Of a DNA stretch of 48,363 nt, positions 7,500-14,900 are shown piece by piece. The DNA lies in the NCBI GenBank assembly GCA_900322175.1, contig ONYZ01000032.1:1-48363 (forward strand), in the 5' to 3' direction. The notes beneath the pieces were generated by a model, which was not told the DNA's origin, did no database searches, and saw only the letters and a program-made list of their open reading frames with translations. A program made the translations under genes and the position numbers. Origin of the DNA: an uncultured Prevotella sp. (GTDB taxonomy: Bacteria; Bacteroidota; Bacteroidia; Bacteroidales; Bacteroidaceae). The number at the start of each line of letters is the position of its first letter. Position 1 is the stretch's first letter.

Positions 7500-8693
7500 A
7501 TGAAGATTTTAGTATTGAATTGTGGTTCTTCGTCTATCAAGTACGCTCTGTACAATATGGACGACAAGAGTGTGATGACCAGTGGTGGTGCTGAGCGTGT
7601 TGGCTTGGACAATGCTTTTGTTAAGGTTAAGTTGGCCAATGGCGAGAAGAAGCAGATTATGCACGACATCCCCGAACATACCGAGGGCGTGAAGTTCATC
7701 TTCTCTCTTCTTACCGATCCTGAGATTGGTGTTATCAAGAGTCTCGATGAAATCGATGCTGTAGGTCATCGTATGGTGCACGGCGGCGAGAAGTTCAATA
7801 AGAGCGTTATTCTTACCGACGAAGTCCTGAAGGCCTTCGAAGAGTGCTCTGATCTGGCACCACTGCACAACCCTGCTAACTTAAAGGGTGTAAATGCTGT
7901 TAAGGAACTTATGCCTGGTCTTCCTCAGGTAGGTGTGTTCGACACAGCCTTCCATCAGACCATGCCTGCTAAGGCTTATATGTATGCTGTTCCTTACGAG
8001 TTGTACGAGAAGTACGGTGTACGTCGCTATGGTTTCCACGGCACCTCTCACCGTTATGTATCAGCTCGTGCCTGCGAGTTCCTGGGTATTAAGCCCGAGG
8101 GTACTAAGATGATTACCTGTCACATCGGTAATGGTGGTTCTATCGCTGCTGTTGTGGATGGCAAGTGTATCGACACCTCAATGGGTCTTACTCCTCTAGA
8201 GGGTCTGGTAATGGGCACACGTGCTGGCGATATCGACGGTGGTGCCGTTACTTTCCTTGAGAAGAAGCTCGGTCTCGATGCCGACGGTATGAGCAACCTG
8301 CTCAATAAGAAGAGTGGTGTAGCTGGTATCACTGGTGGAAGCTCAGATATGCGCGACGTAGAGAACGCTGCTAAGGCTGGCGATGATAAGGCTGTGCTGG
8401 CTCAGCAGATGTACTTCTATCGTATCAAGAAGTATATCGGTGCTTATGCTGCCGCTATGGGTGGTGTAGATGTGATTGTGTTCACTGCCGGTGTAGGCGA
8501 GAATCAGATTTCTATGCGTTCTGCAGTATGCGAAGGCTTGGAGTTCCTTGGTGTTAAGTTCGACGAGGAGCGCAACAAGGTTCGTGGCGAAGAGGCTATC
8601 ATTTCTGCCGATGACTCTAAGGTTAAGGTAGTTGTTATCCCAACCGATGAGGAGCTGATGATTGCAACAGACACTATGAATCTGCTGAAGTAA
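7500..8693 (+). CDS. ackA: Acetate kinase
   Basis: AckA converts acetyl phosphate and ADP to acetate and ATP, the main energy-yielding end step in acetate-producing anaerobes. The N-terminal LVLNCGSSSIKYALY loop, the HRMVHGG motif, VFDTAFHQTMP, RYGFHGTSHRYV, HIGNGGSIAA, and DTSMGLTPLEGLVMGTRAGD (the kinase signature) are all present in order, and VFTAGVGENQ lies near the C-terminus. The 397-aa length is standard. It follows pta by 23 nt. A hairpin in the 3' end of the convergent gene (8721-8743) can end the transcript. Confidence 0.97.
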   Translation: MKILVLNCGSSSIKYALYNMDDKSVMTSGGAERVGLDNAFVKVKLANGEKKQIMHDIPEHTEGVKFIFSLLTDPEIGVIKSLDEIDAVGHRMVHGGEKFNKSVILTDEVLKAFEECSDLAPLHNPANLKGVNAVKELMPGLPQVGVFDTAFHQTMPAKAYMYAVPYELYEKYGVRRYGFHGTSHRYVSARACEFLGIKPEGTKMITCHIGNGGSIAAVVDGKCIDTSMGLTPLEGLVMGTRAGDIDGGAVTFLEKKLGLDADGMSNLLNKKSGVAGITGGSSDMRDVENAAKAGDDKAVLAQQMYFYRIKKYIGAYAAAMGGVDVIVFTAGVGENQISMRSAVCEGLEFLGVKFDEERNKVRGEEAIISADDSKVKVVVIPTDEELMIATDTMNLLK

Positions 8694-8705
8694 GCATTAG
8701 AAACA

Positions 8706-9266
8706 TCATTCTTTTTTCTTGGGAGGTGCTTTTAGCGCCTCCCATTTTGATTCGTATTCCTGCTCTTGAGCGCGGACCTTCTTTAGTGCCTGTTTACGTT
8801 TGCGCCGGGCTTCCACCTTCGGACCGAATGTGTGGTCCCATGTCCAAGTCAGTAGTGCTATTACATCTGGACCTGACGATATTGCCTGTGGCAACTCTGG
8901 CACCTTTGGTATGGCTGGCCGCATAATATCAGCCATCAAGTCTTTGCGACGGTCCTTTCCGTATATCACAACTTCGTCGATGGCGTGCAGTATAGGTATC
9001 AGATAGATGGTGTCGCCTTTTACCTCGTCGTGTAACACATATCGTCTCTGAAACTTAGGATGACTGAAACTGATACGCCTAAAACTGTCAGGCACCTCAA
9101 ACTCCCCGTTCCAGGGCGTGGTTATCTCGGGCCCGTTGTCTATGCGGACCTTAATATCTCGCTGTGGGGTCTTCGATTCTAAATTAGCCACCGTCAGTTT
9201 GCGTTGGGCCATCATCCCGATACTCCATAGCAAAAACAAACCTATGAATAATAGTCGATACATCAC
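8706..9266 (-). CDS. Small exported protein with a carboxypeptidase-regulatory-like fold
   Basis: A signal peptide (MMYRLLFIGLFLLWSIGMMAQ) is followed by a short beta-rich region (RDIKVRIDNGPEITTPWNGE, then DSFRRISFSHPKFQRRYV). This resembles the peptidase-associated or CarboxypepD-regulatory modules common in Bacteroidota surface proteins. A Lys/Arg-rich helical tail ends in PPKKKE. No catalytic motif is seen and the role is unknown. It has its own promoter (9288-9320) and converges on ackA with 12 nt between stop codons. Conserved length and start cannot be judged from one sequence; a second ATG at codon 2 is possible. Confidence 0.75.
   Translation of the reverse strand: MMYRLLFIGLFLLWSIGMMAQRKLTVANLESKTPQRDIKVRIDNGPEITTPWNGEFEVPDSFRRISFSHPKFQRRYVLHDEVKGDTIYLIPILHAIDEVVIYGKDRRKDLMADIMRPAIPKVPELPQAISSGPDVIALLTWTWDHTFGPKVEARRKRKQALKKVRAQEQEYESKWEALKAPPKKKE
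8721..8749 (+). terminator. Terminator of pta-ackA inside the convergent gene
   Basis: GGGAGGTGC and GCGCCTCCC form a 9-bp stem (one T-G wobble) around TTTTA, followed by ATTTTG. It lies within the last codons of the opposing gene, so the coding sequence there doubles as a terminator. Confidence 0.55.
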
Positions 9267-9287
9267 TTAGCTTTTTCAATACGTGTG

Positions 9288-9320
9288 CAAATGTAATACT
9301 TTTCTGCATATCTTTCCAAA
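9288..9320 (-). promoter_or_regulatory. Promoter of the small exported protein
   Basis: The minus strand carries TTTG (9317-9320), a 21-nt spacer and TACATTTG (9288-9295), both Bacteroidota elements, 22 nt before the start codon. Confidence 0.6.
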
Positions 9321-9389
9321 ATGGAATCTTATATTATCTTACAGATATAAAAATTAATGTAACATTAAGTCTTTTTGAATTAAAATATG

Positions 9390-9397
9390 TATCTTTG
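9390..9397 (+). promoter_or_regulatory. -7 element upstream of kdgK
   Basis: TATCTTTG lies 27 nt before the ATG at 9425. A possible in-frame TTG start at 9395 falls inside this box, so the ATG is the better start. Confidence 0.6.
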
Positions 9398-9424
9398 CAC
9401 AAAATTTTAAGAGAATATACCAAC

Positions 9425-10486
9425 ATGAACGGTAAAAAGATAGTAACATTCGGTGAGTTATTGCTCAGGTTCTCTAAGCCTGGACAATTACGACTGACAC
9501 AGGGCGACCTGTTTACGAGTAAGTATGGTGGAAGCGAGGCTAATGTGGCTGTATCGCTGGCCACTCAGGGCGAAGATGTAACTTATATCACACGATTGCC
9601 TGATACGCCAGTGGGGCATGCAGGAGCAATGAATCTCGCACAGTTGGGCGTAAACACTAGTCATGTACTTTATGGTGGACAGCGTATAGGTACGTACTAC
9701 TTCGAACCTGCTGCTGGTATGCGTGCTGCCAAAGTTATCTACGACCGTTCGGGTTCTGCTTATTATGATTTGAAACCTGGGATGATTCCATGGCGGGAGA
9801 TACTTAATGGTTGCGACTACTTTCATGTGTCGGGTATTACGGCTGCCATCTCACCGCAGGCAGCCGAGGCTACTTTCGAGGCTCTTGATATTGCTGATGA
9901 CCTGGGGGTTACCATTTGTTTCGATATCAACTACCGTAAGAACCTGTGGAAGTATGAGAATGCCCAGCCTCGCGAAACGTTGAGCCGAATGCTGTCGCGT
10001 TGCGATATGATGTTTGGCGATGCTATCGAGTTCGACTGGCTGTCGCAGCATCCTCAGCCACCTTTCACTGCCACTGATTCCAACTTCGAGATGCAGATGA
10101 AAGAGTATGGCGAGTGGTTCGACGAACTGCATGCCAACTATCCACGAGTTAAGCACTGGATGATGGGAATGCGTAATATTGTAAGTTCAAACCATCACAC
10201 ACTAACTGCGTTACTATGGACTGAGGGTAAACTGCTGCAGGCGCCTATCATCGATATTCCTGATGTGATAGACCCGGTAGGTGTGGGCGATGCTTTTATG
10301 GGCGGATGGTTGCATGCTATCAGTATGTTCCCTGACGACAAGCAGAGTCAACTCAACTATTCTCTTGCTGCTGCTGCTCTTAAGAATACCATTCCTGGCG
10401 ACTTTAATCTGTCTTCAGAGGATGAAATACTTGAGACAATGAAAGGCCGACATAATCTGTCGACCCTTTATAAGAATTTTGGATGA
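9425..10486 (+). CDS. kdgK: PfkB-family sugar kinase, probably 2-keto-3-deoxygluconate kinase
   Basis: The protein has the ribokinase/PfkB fold: GELLLRF near the N-terminus, the substrate loop KYGGSEANVAVSLA, FDINYRKNLW in the middle, and the C-terminal catalytic motif DPVGVGDAFMGGWLHA with Asp as base. The best functional guess is KdgK, which phosphorylates 2-keto-3-deoxygluconate from uronic-acid catabolism; other sugar kinases of the family cannot be excluded. The usual GAGD is GVGD here. Start at 9425 gives 353 aa. No uronate isomerase or aldolase gene is next to it in this window, so pathway support is weak. It converges on lpxH, with 6 nt between. Confidence 0.8.
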   Translation: MNGKKIVTFGELLLRFSKPGQLRLTQGDLFTSKYGGSEANVAVSLATQGEDVTYITRLPDTPVGHAGAMNLAQLGVNTSHVLYGGQRIGTYYFEPAAGMRAAKVIYDRSGSAYYDLKPGMIPWREILNGCDYFHVSGITAAISPQAAEATFEALDIADDLGVTICFDINYRKNLWKYENAQPRETLSRMLSRCDMMFGDAIEFDWLSQHPQPPFTATDSNFEMQMKEYGEWFDELHANYPRVKHWMMGMRNIVSSNHHTLTALLWTEGKLLQAPIIDIPDVIDPVGVGDAFMGGWLHAISMFPDDKQSQLNYSLAAAALKNTIPGDFNLSSEDEILETMKGRHNLSTLYKNFG

Positions 10487-10492
10487 TCTTTC

Positions 10493-11257
10493 TTACGGTT
10501 GGCTTTCGCCTTCAATGTACTGTGAAAGCAGAAGGTGCTCACCATCGTAGACTACGTAGGAAAACTGGGTTATCCAGTCGCCTAGTATAATCATGCGCGC
10601 TTTTTTGGTTAGCTGCAGGTCAACCTCTATGTGGCGATGACCGTAGATGAAGTAGTCTACGTTAGAGTGATACTGTATGTACTTCTTTGTGTATAGTACC
10701 AGGTGCTCACGGTTCTCGCCCATATATGCTGGTTCCTCGCCGTTAGGACGTTTCATACGACTGTGCTTGGCCCAGTTCAGACCAAACCACATGCCCCAAC
10801 GTGGATGCAGGGCTGAGAAAGCCCACTGACAAGCCTTGTTGTGGAAGATGCTCTTGATGAGTTTGAAACTCTTATTAGGATCGCCTAGTCCGTCGCCGTG
10901 AGCTAGGTAGAACATCTTTCCGTAAATCTCTGTGGTCTCAGGTTTCTTGTGTAGGATCACGCCACACTCCTTTTCCAGATATTCGTAGGCCCAGATGTCG
11001 TGGTTGCCGGTAAAGTAATGTACCTCAACCCCCATGTCGGTAAGTTCAGATAGCTTGCCTAAGAAGCGGGTATAGCCCTTGGGTACCACATATTTATATT
11101 CGTACCAGAAGTCGAACATGTCGCCAAGCAGATATATGGCAGCTGCCTTTCCCTTGATAGAATCGAGAAAACGTACCAGTCGGCGCTCCTGCATACGCTG
11201 GTGCGGAATAGCCAACGAGCCCAAGTGGGCATCGGAAAGGAAATATACGTTCTTCAT
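10493..11257 (-). CDS. lpxH: UDP-2,3-diacylglucosamine diphosphatase
   Basis: LpxH hydrolyses UDP-2,3-diacylglucosamine to lipid X at the inner face of the cytoplasmic membrane in lipid A synthesis. The metallophosphatase motifs are in order: SDAHLG, GDMFDFW, GNHD, AHGDG and GHRH. I place the start at the ATG at 11257, giving MKNVYFLSDAHLG. An in-frame ATG ten codons upstream lies entirely in a TTGACAATTGATAATT filler repeat and would add the implausible MSIINCQLSI. It is the last gene of a minus-strand run after sufT-like, radC and a glycosyltransferase. Confidence 0.93.
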   Translation of the reverse strand: MKNVYFLSDAHLGSLAIPHQRMQERRLVRFLDSIKGKAAAIYLLGDMFDFWYEYKYVVPKGYTRFLGKLSELTDMGVEVHYFTGNHDIWAYEYLEKECGVILHKKPETTEIYGKMFYLAHGDGLGDPNKSFKLIKSIFHNKACQWAFSALHPRWGMWFGLNWAKHSRMKRPNGEEPAYMGENREHLVLYTKKYIQYHSNVDYFIYGHRHIEVDLQLTKKARMIILGDWITQFSYVVYDGEHLLLSQYIEGESQP

Positions 11258-11287
11258 AATTGATAATTGACAGTTGATAATTGACAA
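11258..11287. repeat. AATTGACAATTGATAATT filler repeat
   Basis: The spacer between the sufT-like gene and lpxH consists of repeated TTGATAATTGACA units. It is open in frame with lpxH and creates a false N-terminal extension. Similar spacers lie at 13328-13357 and other junctions. Confidence 0.5.
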
Positions 11288-11608
11288 TTAGTCGAAGCCG
11301 AGCTCGACGCGGGCTTCTTCGCTCATCATCGACTGATCCCAGGCGGGCTCGAACACCAGATTGACGTTGGCACCCTTTACGCCTTCTACACTCTCAACTT
11401 TGGTGCGGACATCTTCCAGGATGAAGTCGGCAGCAGGACAGTTGGGGGCCGTGAAGGTCATATCCACCTCTACGCTAGAGTCGTCCTGTACATCTATCTT
11501 GTATATCATTCCCAGATCGTAGATGTTTACTGGAATCTCAGGGTCGTAAACTGTTTTGAGTACGTCAACAATTCTCTCTTCTATCTGTGTCTTCTCTTCT
11601 TGTGTCAT
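11288..11608 (-). CDS. MIP18/SufT-family iron-sulfur assembly protein
   Basis: This 106-aa protein belongs to the DUF59/MIP18 family. YDPEIPVNIYDLGMIY is the family signature, and TAPNCPAADFILEDV carries the conserved cysteine. Members such as SufT and PaaD-like proteins help mature Fe-S proteins in the cytoplasm. No suf genes are in the window, so the partner is unknown. It sits 15 nt after radC and 30 nt before lpxH on the same strand and is probably cotranscribed with radC. Confidence 0.88.
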   Translation of the reverse strand: MTQEEKTQIEERIVDVLKTVYDPEIPVNIYDLGMIYKIDVQDDSSVEVDMTFTAPNCPAADFILEDVRTKVESVEGVKGANVNLVFEPAWDQSMMSEEARVELGFD

Positions 11609-11623
11609 TGATATCTTTGTTTG

Positions 11624-12313
11624 TTATATTCTTTTCAGTTCCTTGTAGCTGTAGTAGTGTCCATCTGTCACGATGATGTGGTCCAAAAAGTGCAGATCCA
11701 TTACATTGCATGCCTTGATGATGGCAGATGTAAGCTTGTCATCGTGGTCGCTTGGCTGTATGTTGCCTGATGGGTGATTATGACAGACGGCAATAATCGT
11801 GGCATTACATAGCAAAGCCTCACGGAGTATGAGGCGGATATCTACTACTGTTGCTGTTATGCCTCCTCGGGAAATACGTATTTTTTTGATGAGTCGGTAG
11901 TTCTGGTTCATCAGTAATACCCAAAACTCCTCTACATCCAGGTCTTGCATTATGGGGCGCATGTGATTGTATATGCGTGTGGCAGTACCTAAGTCTGGAC
12001 GTTCTTCGGGAGTCTCCATCTGCCGACGCTTGCCTATTTCGCAGGCTGCCAATATGGTGATGGCCTTAGCTGGTCCTACACCGTTGTATTGGCAAAGGTC
12101 GTTTATCGACATTTTGCCAAGTGTGTTAAGACTGTTGTTACAATCGGCCAGAATGCGCTTCATCAGGTCAACGGCGCTTTCCTTGGTCGAACCCGAACCA
12201 ATCAGTATAGCCAACAGCTCAGCACTGCTAAGTGCCTCAGCACCTAGCGAGGCCATCTTTTCACGAGGACGATCCTCCTCGGCCCACTGATTGATGTTGA
12301 GCTTGTCGGTCAT
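11624..12313 (-). CDS. radC: RadC-family JAB/MPN domain protein
   Basis: An N-terminal helix-hairpin-helix-like region (SINDLCQYNGVGPAKAITIL) precedes a JAB/MPN metalloprotease-like domain with the RadC signature HNHPSGNIQPSDHD near residues 176-189. RadC proteins were once assigned to DNA repair, but that role is doubted and the biochemical function is open. The 229-aa length is usual for chromosomal RadC. Its start overlaps the end of the glycosyltransferase gene by 4 nt (ATGA type), so the two are translationally coupled. The metal ligands (His, His, Asp) are present, so an active hydrolase is possible. Confidence 0.92.
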   Translation of the reverse strand: MTDKLNINQWAEEDRPREKMASLGAEALSSAELLAILIGSGSTKESAVDLMKRILADCNNSLNTLGKMSINDLCQYNGVGPAKAITILAACEIGKRRQMETPEERPDLGTATRIYNHMRPIMQDLDVEEFWVLLMNQNYRLIKKIRISRGGITATVVDIRLILREALLCNATIIAVCHNHPSGNIQPSDHDDKLTSAIIKACNVMDLHFLDHIIVTDGHYYSYKELKRI

Positions 12314-13329
12314 TTATAAAAGTTTTTTTCGAAGGCAGTGCGCTCGACCTCTGGTCGCTCGCAAGGCGAGAATTCGTCTTTCTTTAGTACGCAGCGTTTC
12401 CACCACGACTCTATGAAACCGAATCCATAACCCATCAGTTGTACAAATGCGGCTGGAATACTCAGTATGCCTACCCATATATTCTTGTTTTTAAAACTCG
12501 AATCAATAAGGATTATCAAACTATATAATATAATAGGTACGCACGCGAGAGGCCAGAATAGTGAGATTATCAACAGTCCGATGACTCCCAAGGTGAACAC
12601 AGTGGGCAACAGATGAACCAACTTCATCGTGCCTGGATGTCGCTTTTCCAGGTTGATTCGGGCAATACCACTATTATATACCTGGCGGAAGAACTTGCGG
12701 AAGTCAGTACGACGCTTGTGCCAAACCCATGCCTCGGGGAAAAGTCGTGGCATATAGCCTGCTTCTACTATACGATAAGAGAAGTCGATGTCTTCGCCGA
12801 ATCGCATCTTTGAGAAACCTCCAAGTTGCAAATACACATCGCGACGTATGCCCATGTTGAACGAGCGTGGATAGAACTTGTCGAGTTTTGCTTTTCCTCC
12901 ACGGATGCCACCTGTAGTAAAAAATGATGTCATCGAATAGCTGATGGCCTTCTGTACAGGTGTGAATGATGGGTGAGCTGCATCGGGACCGCCGAAGGCC
13001 TCGCATGAGTTATGTTTTAGCTCGTCTTCCACTGCTTGTAGATAGCCTACTGGTAGTACTACATCCGAATCCAATATGATAACATACTCACTATTAGCAC
13101 GTTCAGCACCGTAGTTACGACTCTGTCCTGGTCCACTGTTCTCTTTGGCATAATAATGCAAATCAAGGATGTTTGCGTACTTGTCGCAAACATCCTTGCA
13201 TGGTTTTACAGATCCGTCCTCAACAATAATAACTTCGAAATCCTTAAAAGTTTGTTGAGTCAGGCTTTCGAGTAATTCGTCCACTTCATCGGGACGGTTG
13301 TAGACGGGGACAATGATTGAATATCTCAA
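12310..13329 (-). CDS. Family 2 glycosyltransferase, membrane associated
   Basis: The N-terminal GT-A domain starts SIIVPVYNRPDEVDELLESL and has the nucleotide-sugar/metal motif DSD at residues 87-89 (IILDSDV). FGEDIDFSYRI is the usual acceptor-side ED motif, and AWVWHKRRTDFRKF follows. Two or three hydrophobic segments fill about residues 230-300, which anchors the enzyme at the inner membrane. It transfers a sugar to an unknown acceptor, perhaps a lipid or polysaccharide precursor, given lpxH in the same run. It overlaps radC by 4 nt and follows efp by 28 nt of filler repeat. Confidence 0.88.
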   Translation of the reverse strand: MRYSIIVPVYNRPDEVDELLESLTQQTFKDFEVIIVEDGSVKPCKDVCDKYANILDLHYYAKENSGPGQSRNYGAERANSEYVIILDSDVVLPVGYLQAVEDELKHNSCEAFGGPDAAHPSFTPVQKAISYSMTSFFTTGGIRGGKAKLDKFYPRSFNMGIRRDVYLQLGGFSKMRFGEDIDFSYRIVEAGYMPRLFPEAWVWHKRRTDFRKFFRQVYNSGIARINLEKRHPGTMKLVHLLPTVFTLGVIGLLIISLFWPLACVPIILYSLIILIDSSFKNKNIWVGILSIPAAFVQLMGYGFGFIESWWKRCVLKKDEFSPCERPEVERTAFEKNFYK

Positions 13330-13357
13330 TTGTCAATTATAAATTATCAATTAAGAA
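13328..13357. repeat. AT-rich filler repeat between efp and the glycosyltransferase
   Basis: The spacer reads TTGTCAATTATAAATTATCA followed by ATTAAGAATTA, the same unit type as the spacer before lpxH. No promoter box is seen in it, so readthrough from efp is likely. Confidence 0.45.
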
Positions 13358-13924
13358 TTACTCCTTTACTCTCTGCAGGTAAGAACCATCGCGGGTGTCA
13401 ACCTGAATCAGGTCACCCTCGTTGATGAACAGAGGAACACGAACCTCAACACCTGTCTCCAGAGTAGCTGGCTTCAGAGTGTTTGTTGCTGTATCACCCT
13501 TTACACCTGGCTCAGAGTGAGTAACGCGGAGAACTGTCTTAACTGGCATCTCAGCGTAGAGGATTGTACCATCGGTAGTGTCAGAAACAACCTCCACGAT
13601 ATCGCTCTCCTTCATATACTCGTGACCGATTACGAGCTCGTTGTCGATGGGGATCTGCTCGAATGTCTCCTGATTCATGAAGATACGACCAGACTGGTCC
13701 TCATAAAGATACTGGTAAGGACGACGCTCAATGATAACGTCCTCGAGCTTTTCACCGATGTTGAATCGGCGCTCAAGTACACGACCGTCTGAAACATTCT
13801 TAACCTTGATAATCATGATGGTGTTACCCTTACCTGGCTTGCGGTGCTGGAAATCGATGCACACCCAAATGCCACCGTCCATGCGAATGGCGGTGCCTTT
13901 TTTAATGTCCTGTGAATTAATCAT
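13358..13924 (-). CDS. efp: Translation elongation factor P
   Basis: EF-P rescues ribosomes stalled at polyproline stretches. The 188-aa protein has the three-domain layout: a KOW-like domain with the tip loop HRKPGKGN (tip Lys32, the residue modified in many bacteria), a central OB domain (GEKLEDVIIERRPYQYLYED), and a C-terminal OB domain ending NEGDLIQVDTRDGSYLQRV, which is the EF-P signature. No epmA/epmB or arginine-tip gene is nearby, so the modification state cannot be told. The promoter box lies 38 nt upstream. The rpmH remnant lies divergently on the plus strand. Confidence 0.96.
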   Translation of the reverse strand: MINSQDIKKGTAIRMDGGIWVCIDFQHRKPGKGNTIMIIKVKNVSDGRVLERRFNIGEKLEDVIIERRPYQYLYEDQSGRIFMNQETFEQIPIDNELVIGHEYMKESDIVEVVSDTTDGTILYAEMPVKTVLRVTHSEPGVKGDTATNTLKPATLETGVEVRVPLFINEGDLIQVDTRDGSYLQRVKE

Positions 13925-13962
13925 AAACCTTTAAAATATTACTTTTATATCGTTTTCGGGTG

Positions 13963-13970
13963 CAAAGGTA
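13963..13970 (-). promoter_or_regulatory. -7 element of the efp promoter
   Basis: The minus strand reads TACCTTTG (TAnnTTTG), 38 nt before the efp ATG. A T-rich stretch but no clean TTTG lies about 20 nt further upstream. Confidence 0.6.
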
Positions 13971-14044
13971 CTGCTTTTTTGGAAAAAAACATAAAAAGTT
14001 TAGCTAAAAATCGTATAAAATTTGCGTAATTCAAAAGAAATGAC

Positions 14045-14146
14045 CGTGAGAGAATGGCCACTAAGAACGGTCGTCGAGTCCTGGCTGCTCGTCGCGCCAA
14101 GGGTCGCAAGAAGTTGACAGTTTCTGACGAGAATCACGGAAAGTAA
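14045..14146 (+). pseudogene. rpmH: rpmH remnant: C-terminal part of ribosomal protein L34
   Basis: The frame from 14045 reads [20 protein letters not shown] and continues [13 protein letters not shown] before a TAA, which is the C-terminal two thirds of bacterial L34. The N-terminal part (about 20 residues, normally MKRTFQPSNRKR..KHGF) is absent: reading upstream in frame gives FKRND and then a TAA at 14027. The only in-frame ATG is at 14054 and would give a 30-aa product. A terminator follows (14178-14219), as expected for an intact rpmH transcript. The place, divergent from efp, is where Bacteroidota commonly keep rpmH (recalled, not checked). It is either a real 5' deletion with another copy elsewhere or an assembly error. 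Confidence 0.8.
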
Positions 14147-14177
14147 TTCGTAAGGAACTTAGAAAATGAGTTAAAAT

Positions 14178-14219
14178 AGAAAGAAGTAGAGCGAAATCTT
14201 TGCTTCTTTCTGTTTTTTT
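14178..14219 (+). terminator. Terminator downstream of the rpmH remnant
   Basis: AGAAAGAAG (14178-14186) pairs perfectly with CTTCTTTCT (14203-14211) and is followed by GTTTTTTTA. The 16-nt loop contains the TTTG of the next promoter, so terminator and promoter overlap. Confidence 0.65.
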
Positions 14220-14230
14220 ATTTACCTTTG
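14199..14230 (+). promoter_or_regulatory. Promoter of the PASTA-rluD-ddl gene run
   Basis: TTTG (14199-14202), a 20-nt spacer and TACCTTTG (14223-14230) match both Bacteroidota elements, 22 nt before the PASTA gene start. Confidence 0.75.
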
Positions 14231-14252
14231 CAACCTAATTAGTGAAGTTAAG

Positions 14253-14900
14253 ATGAAAGCAAAGGAATTCTTTGGTAAGTTCTGCAGCAAGTTCCTCATC
14301 GGGAACTTGATAGCCATGCTGTTGGTTTTATTCTTGCTGTTGGTAGGAGTAAATTACGGATTAGATTGGTATACCCACCATGGCGAGAACATTAAAGTTC
14401 CTAATCTGGAGGGTGTAAAAATAGAAAAGGCTCGCGAGATGATTGCGGAGGTCGGACTGGAGATAGTTGTAACCGATTCTGGCTACAACAAGCGCCTGCC
14501 TGCTGATTGTGTCCTTACTCAGAGTCCCGATGGTGGTCTTACGGTTAAGGCCGGTCATGTGGTATATGTAACTATCAACTCATCTTCGTCGCCGTCGGTG
14601 GCCATTCCAGATGTGGTCGACAATTGCAGCTATCGCGAGGCCGAGGCAAAGTTGGTTTCGCTCGGATTCAAGGTCCTGCCACCACAGTATGTTACAGGCG
14701 AGAAGGATTGGGTTTATGGCGTGGCGGTTAATGGTCGTAAAGTTTCTTCTGGCGAGCGCATTTCTATAGAAAAACCCCTTACACTGCTCATAGGTAGTGG
14801 ACAGTACGGAATGGAAGATGTTGACATTGTAGAGCCCGAAATGGAGATACTCGAAGGTGGTGGTGATGATGTGGATGAATTTGTGGAGGTAAAGGAATGA
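14253..14900 (+). CDS. Membrane-anchored PASTA-domain protein
   Basis: A single transmembrane helix (about residues 17-36) anchors the protein, and the rest should face the periplasm. Two PASTA repeats are visible: one near 46-110 (KVPNLEGVKIEKAREMIAEV) and one from about 116 (IPDVVDNCSYREAEAKLVSL), with a third degenerate part before an acidic tail. PASTA domains bind peptidoglycan stem peptides or muropeptides. Unlike PknB-type kinases or class-B PBPs, no catalytic domain is attached, so it may be a cell-wall sensor or adaptor. It overlaps the next gene by 4 nt, and ddl follows in the run, which fits a cell-wall link. Confidence 0.9.
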   Translation: MKAKEFFGKFCSKFLIGNLIAMLLVLFLLLVGVNYGLDWYTHHGENIKVPNLEGVKIEKAREMIAEVGLEIVVTDSGYNKRLPADCVLTQSPDGGLTVKAGHVVYVTINSSSSPSVAIPDVVDNCSYREAEAKLVSLGFKVLPPQYVTGEKDWVYGVAVNGRKVSSGERISIEKPLTLLIGSGQYGMEDVDIVEPEMEILEGGGDDVDEFVEVKE

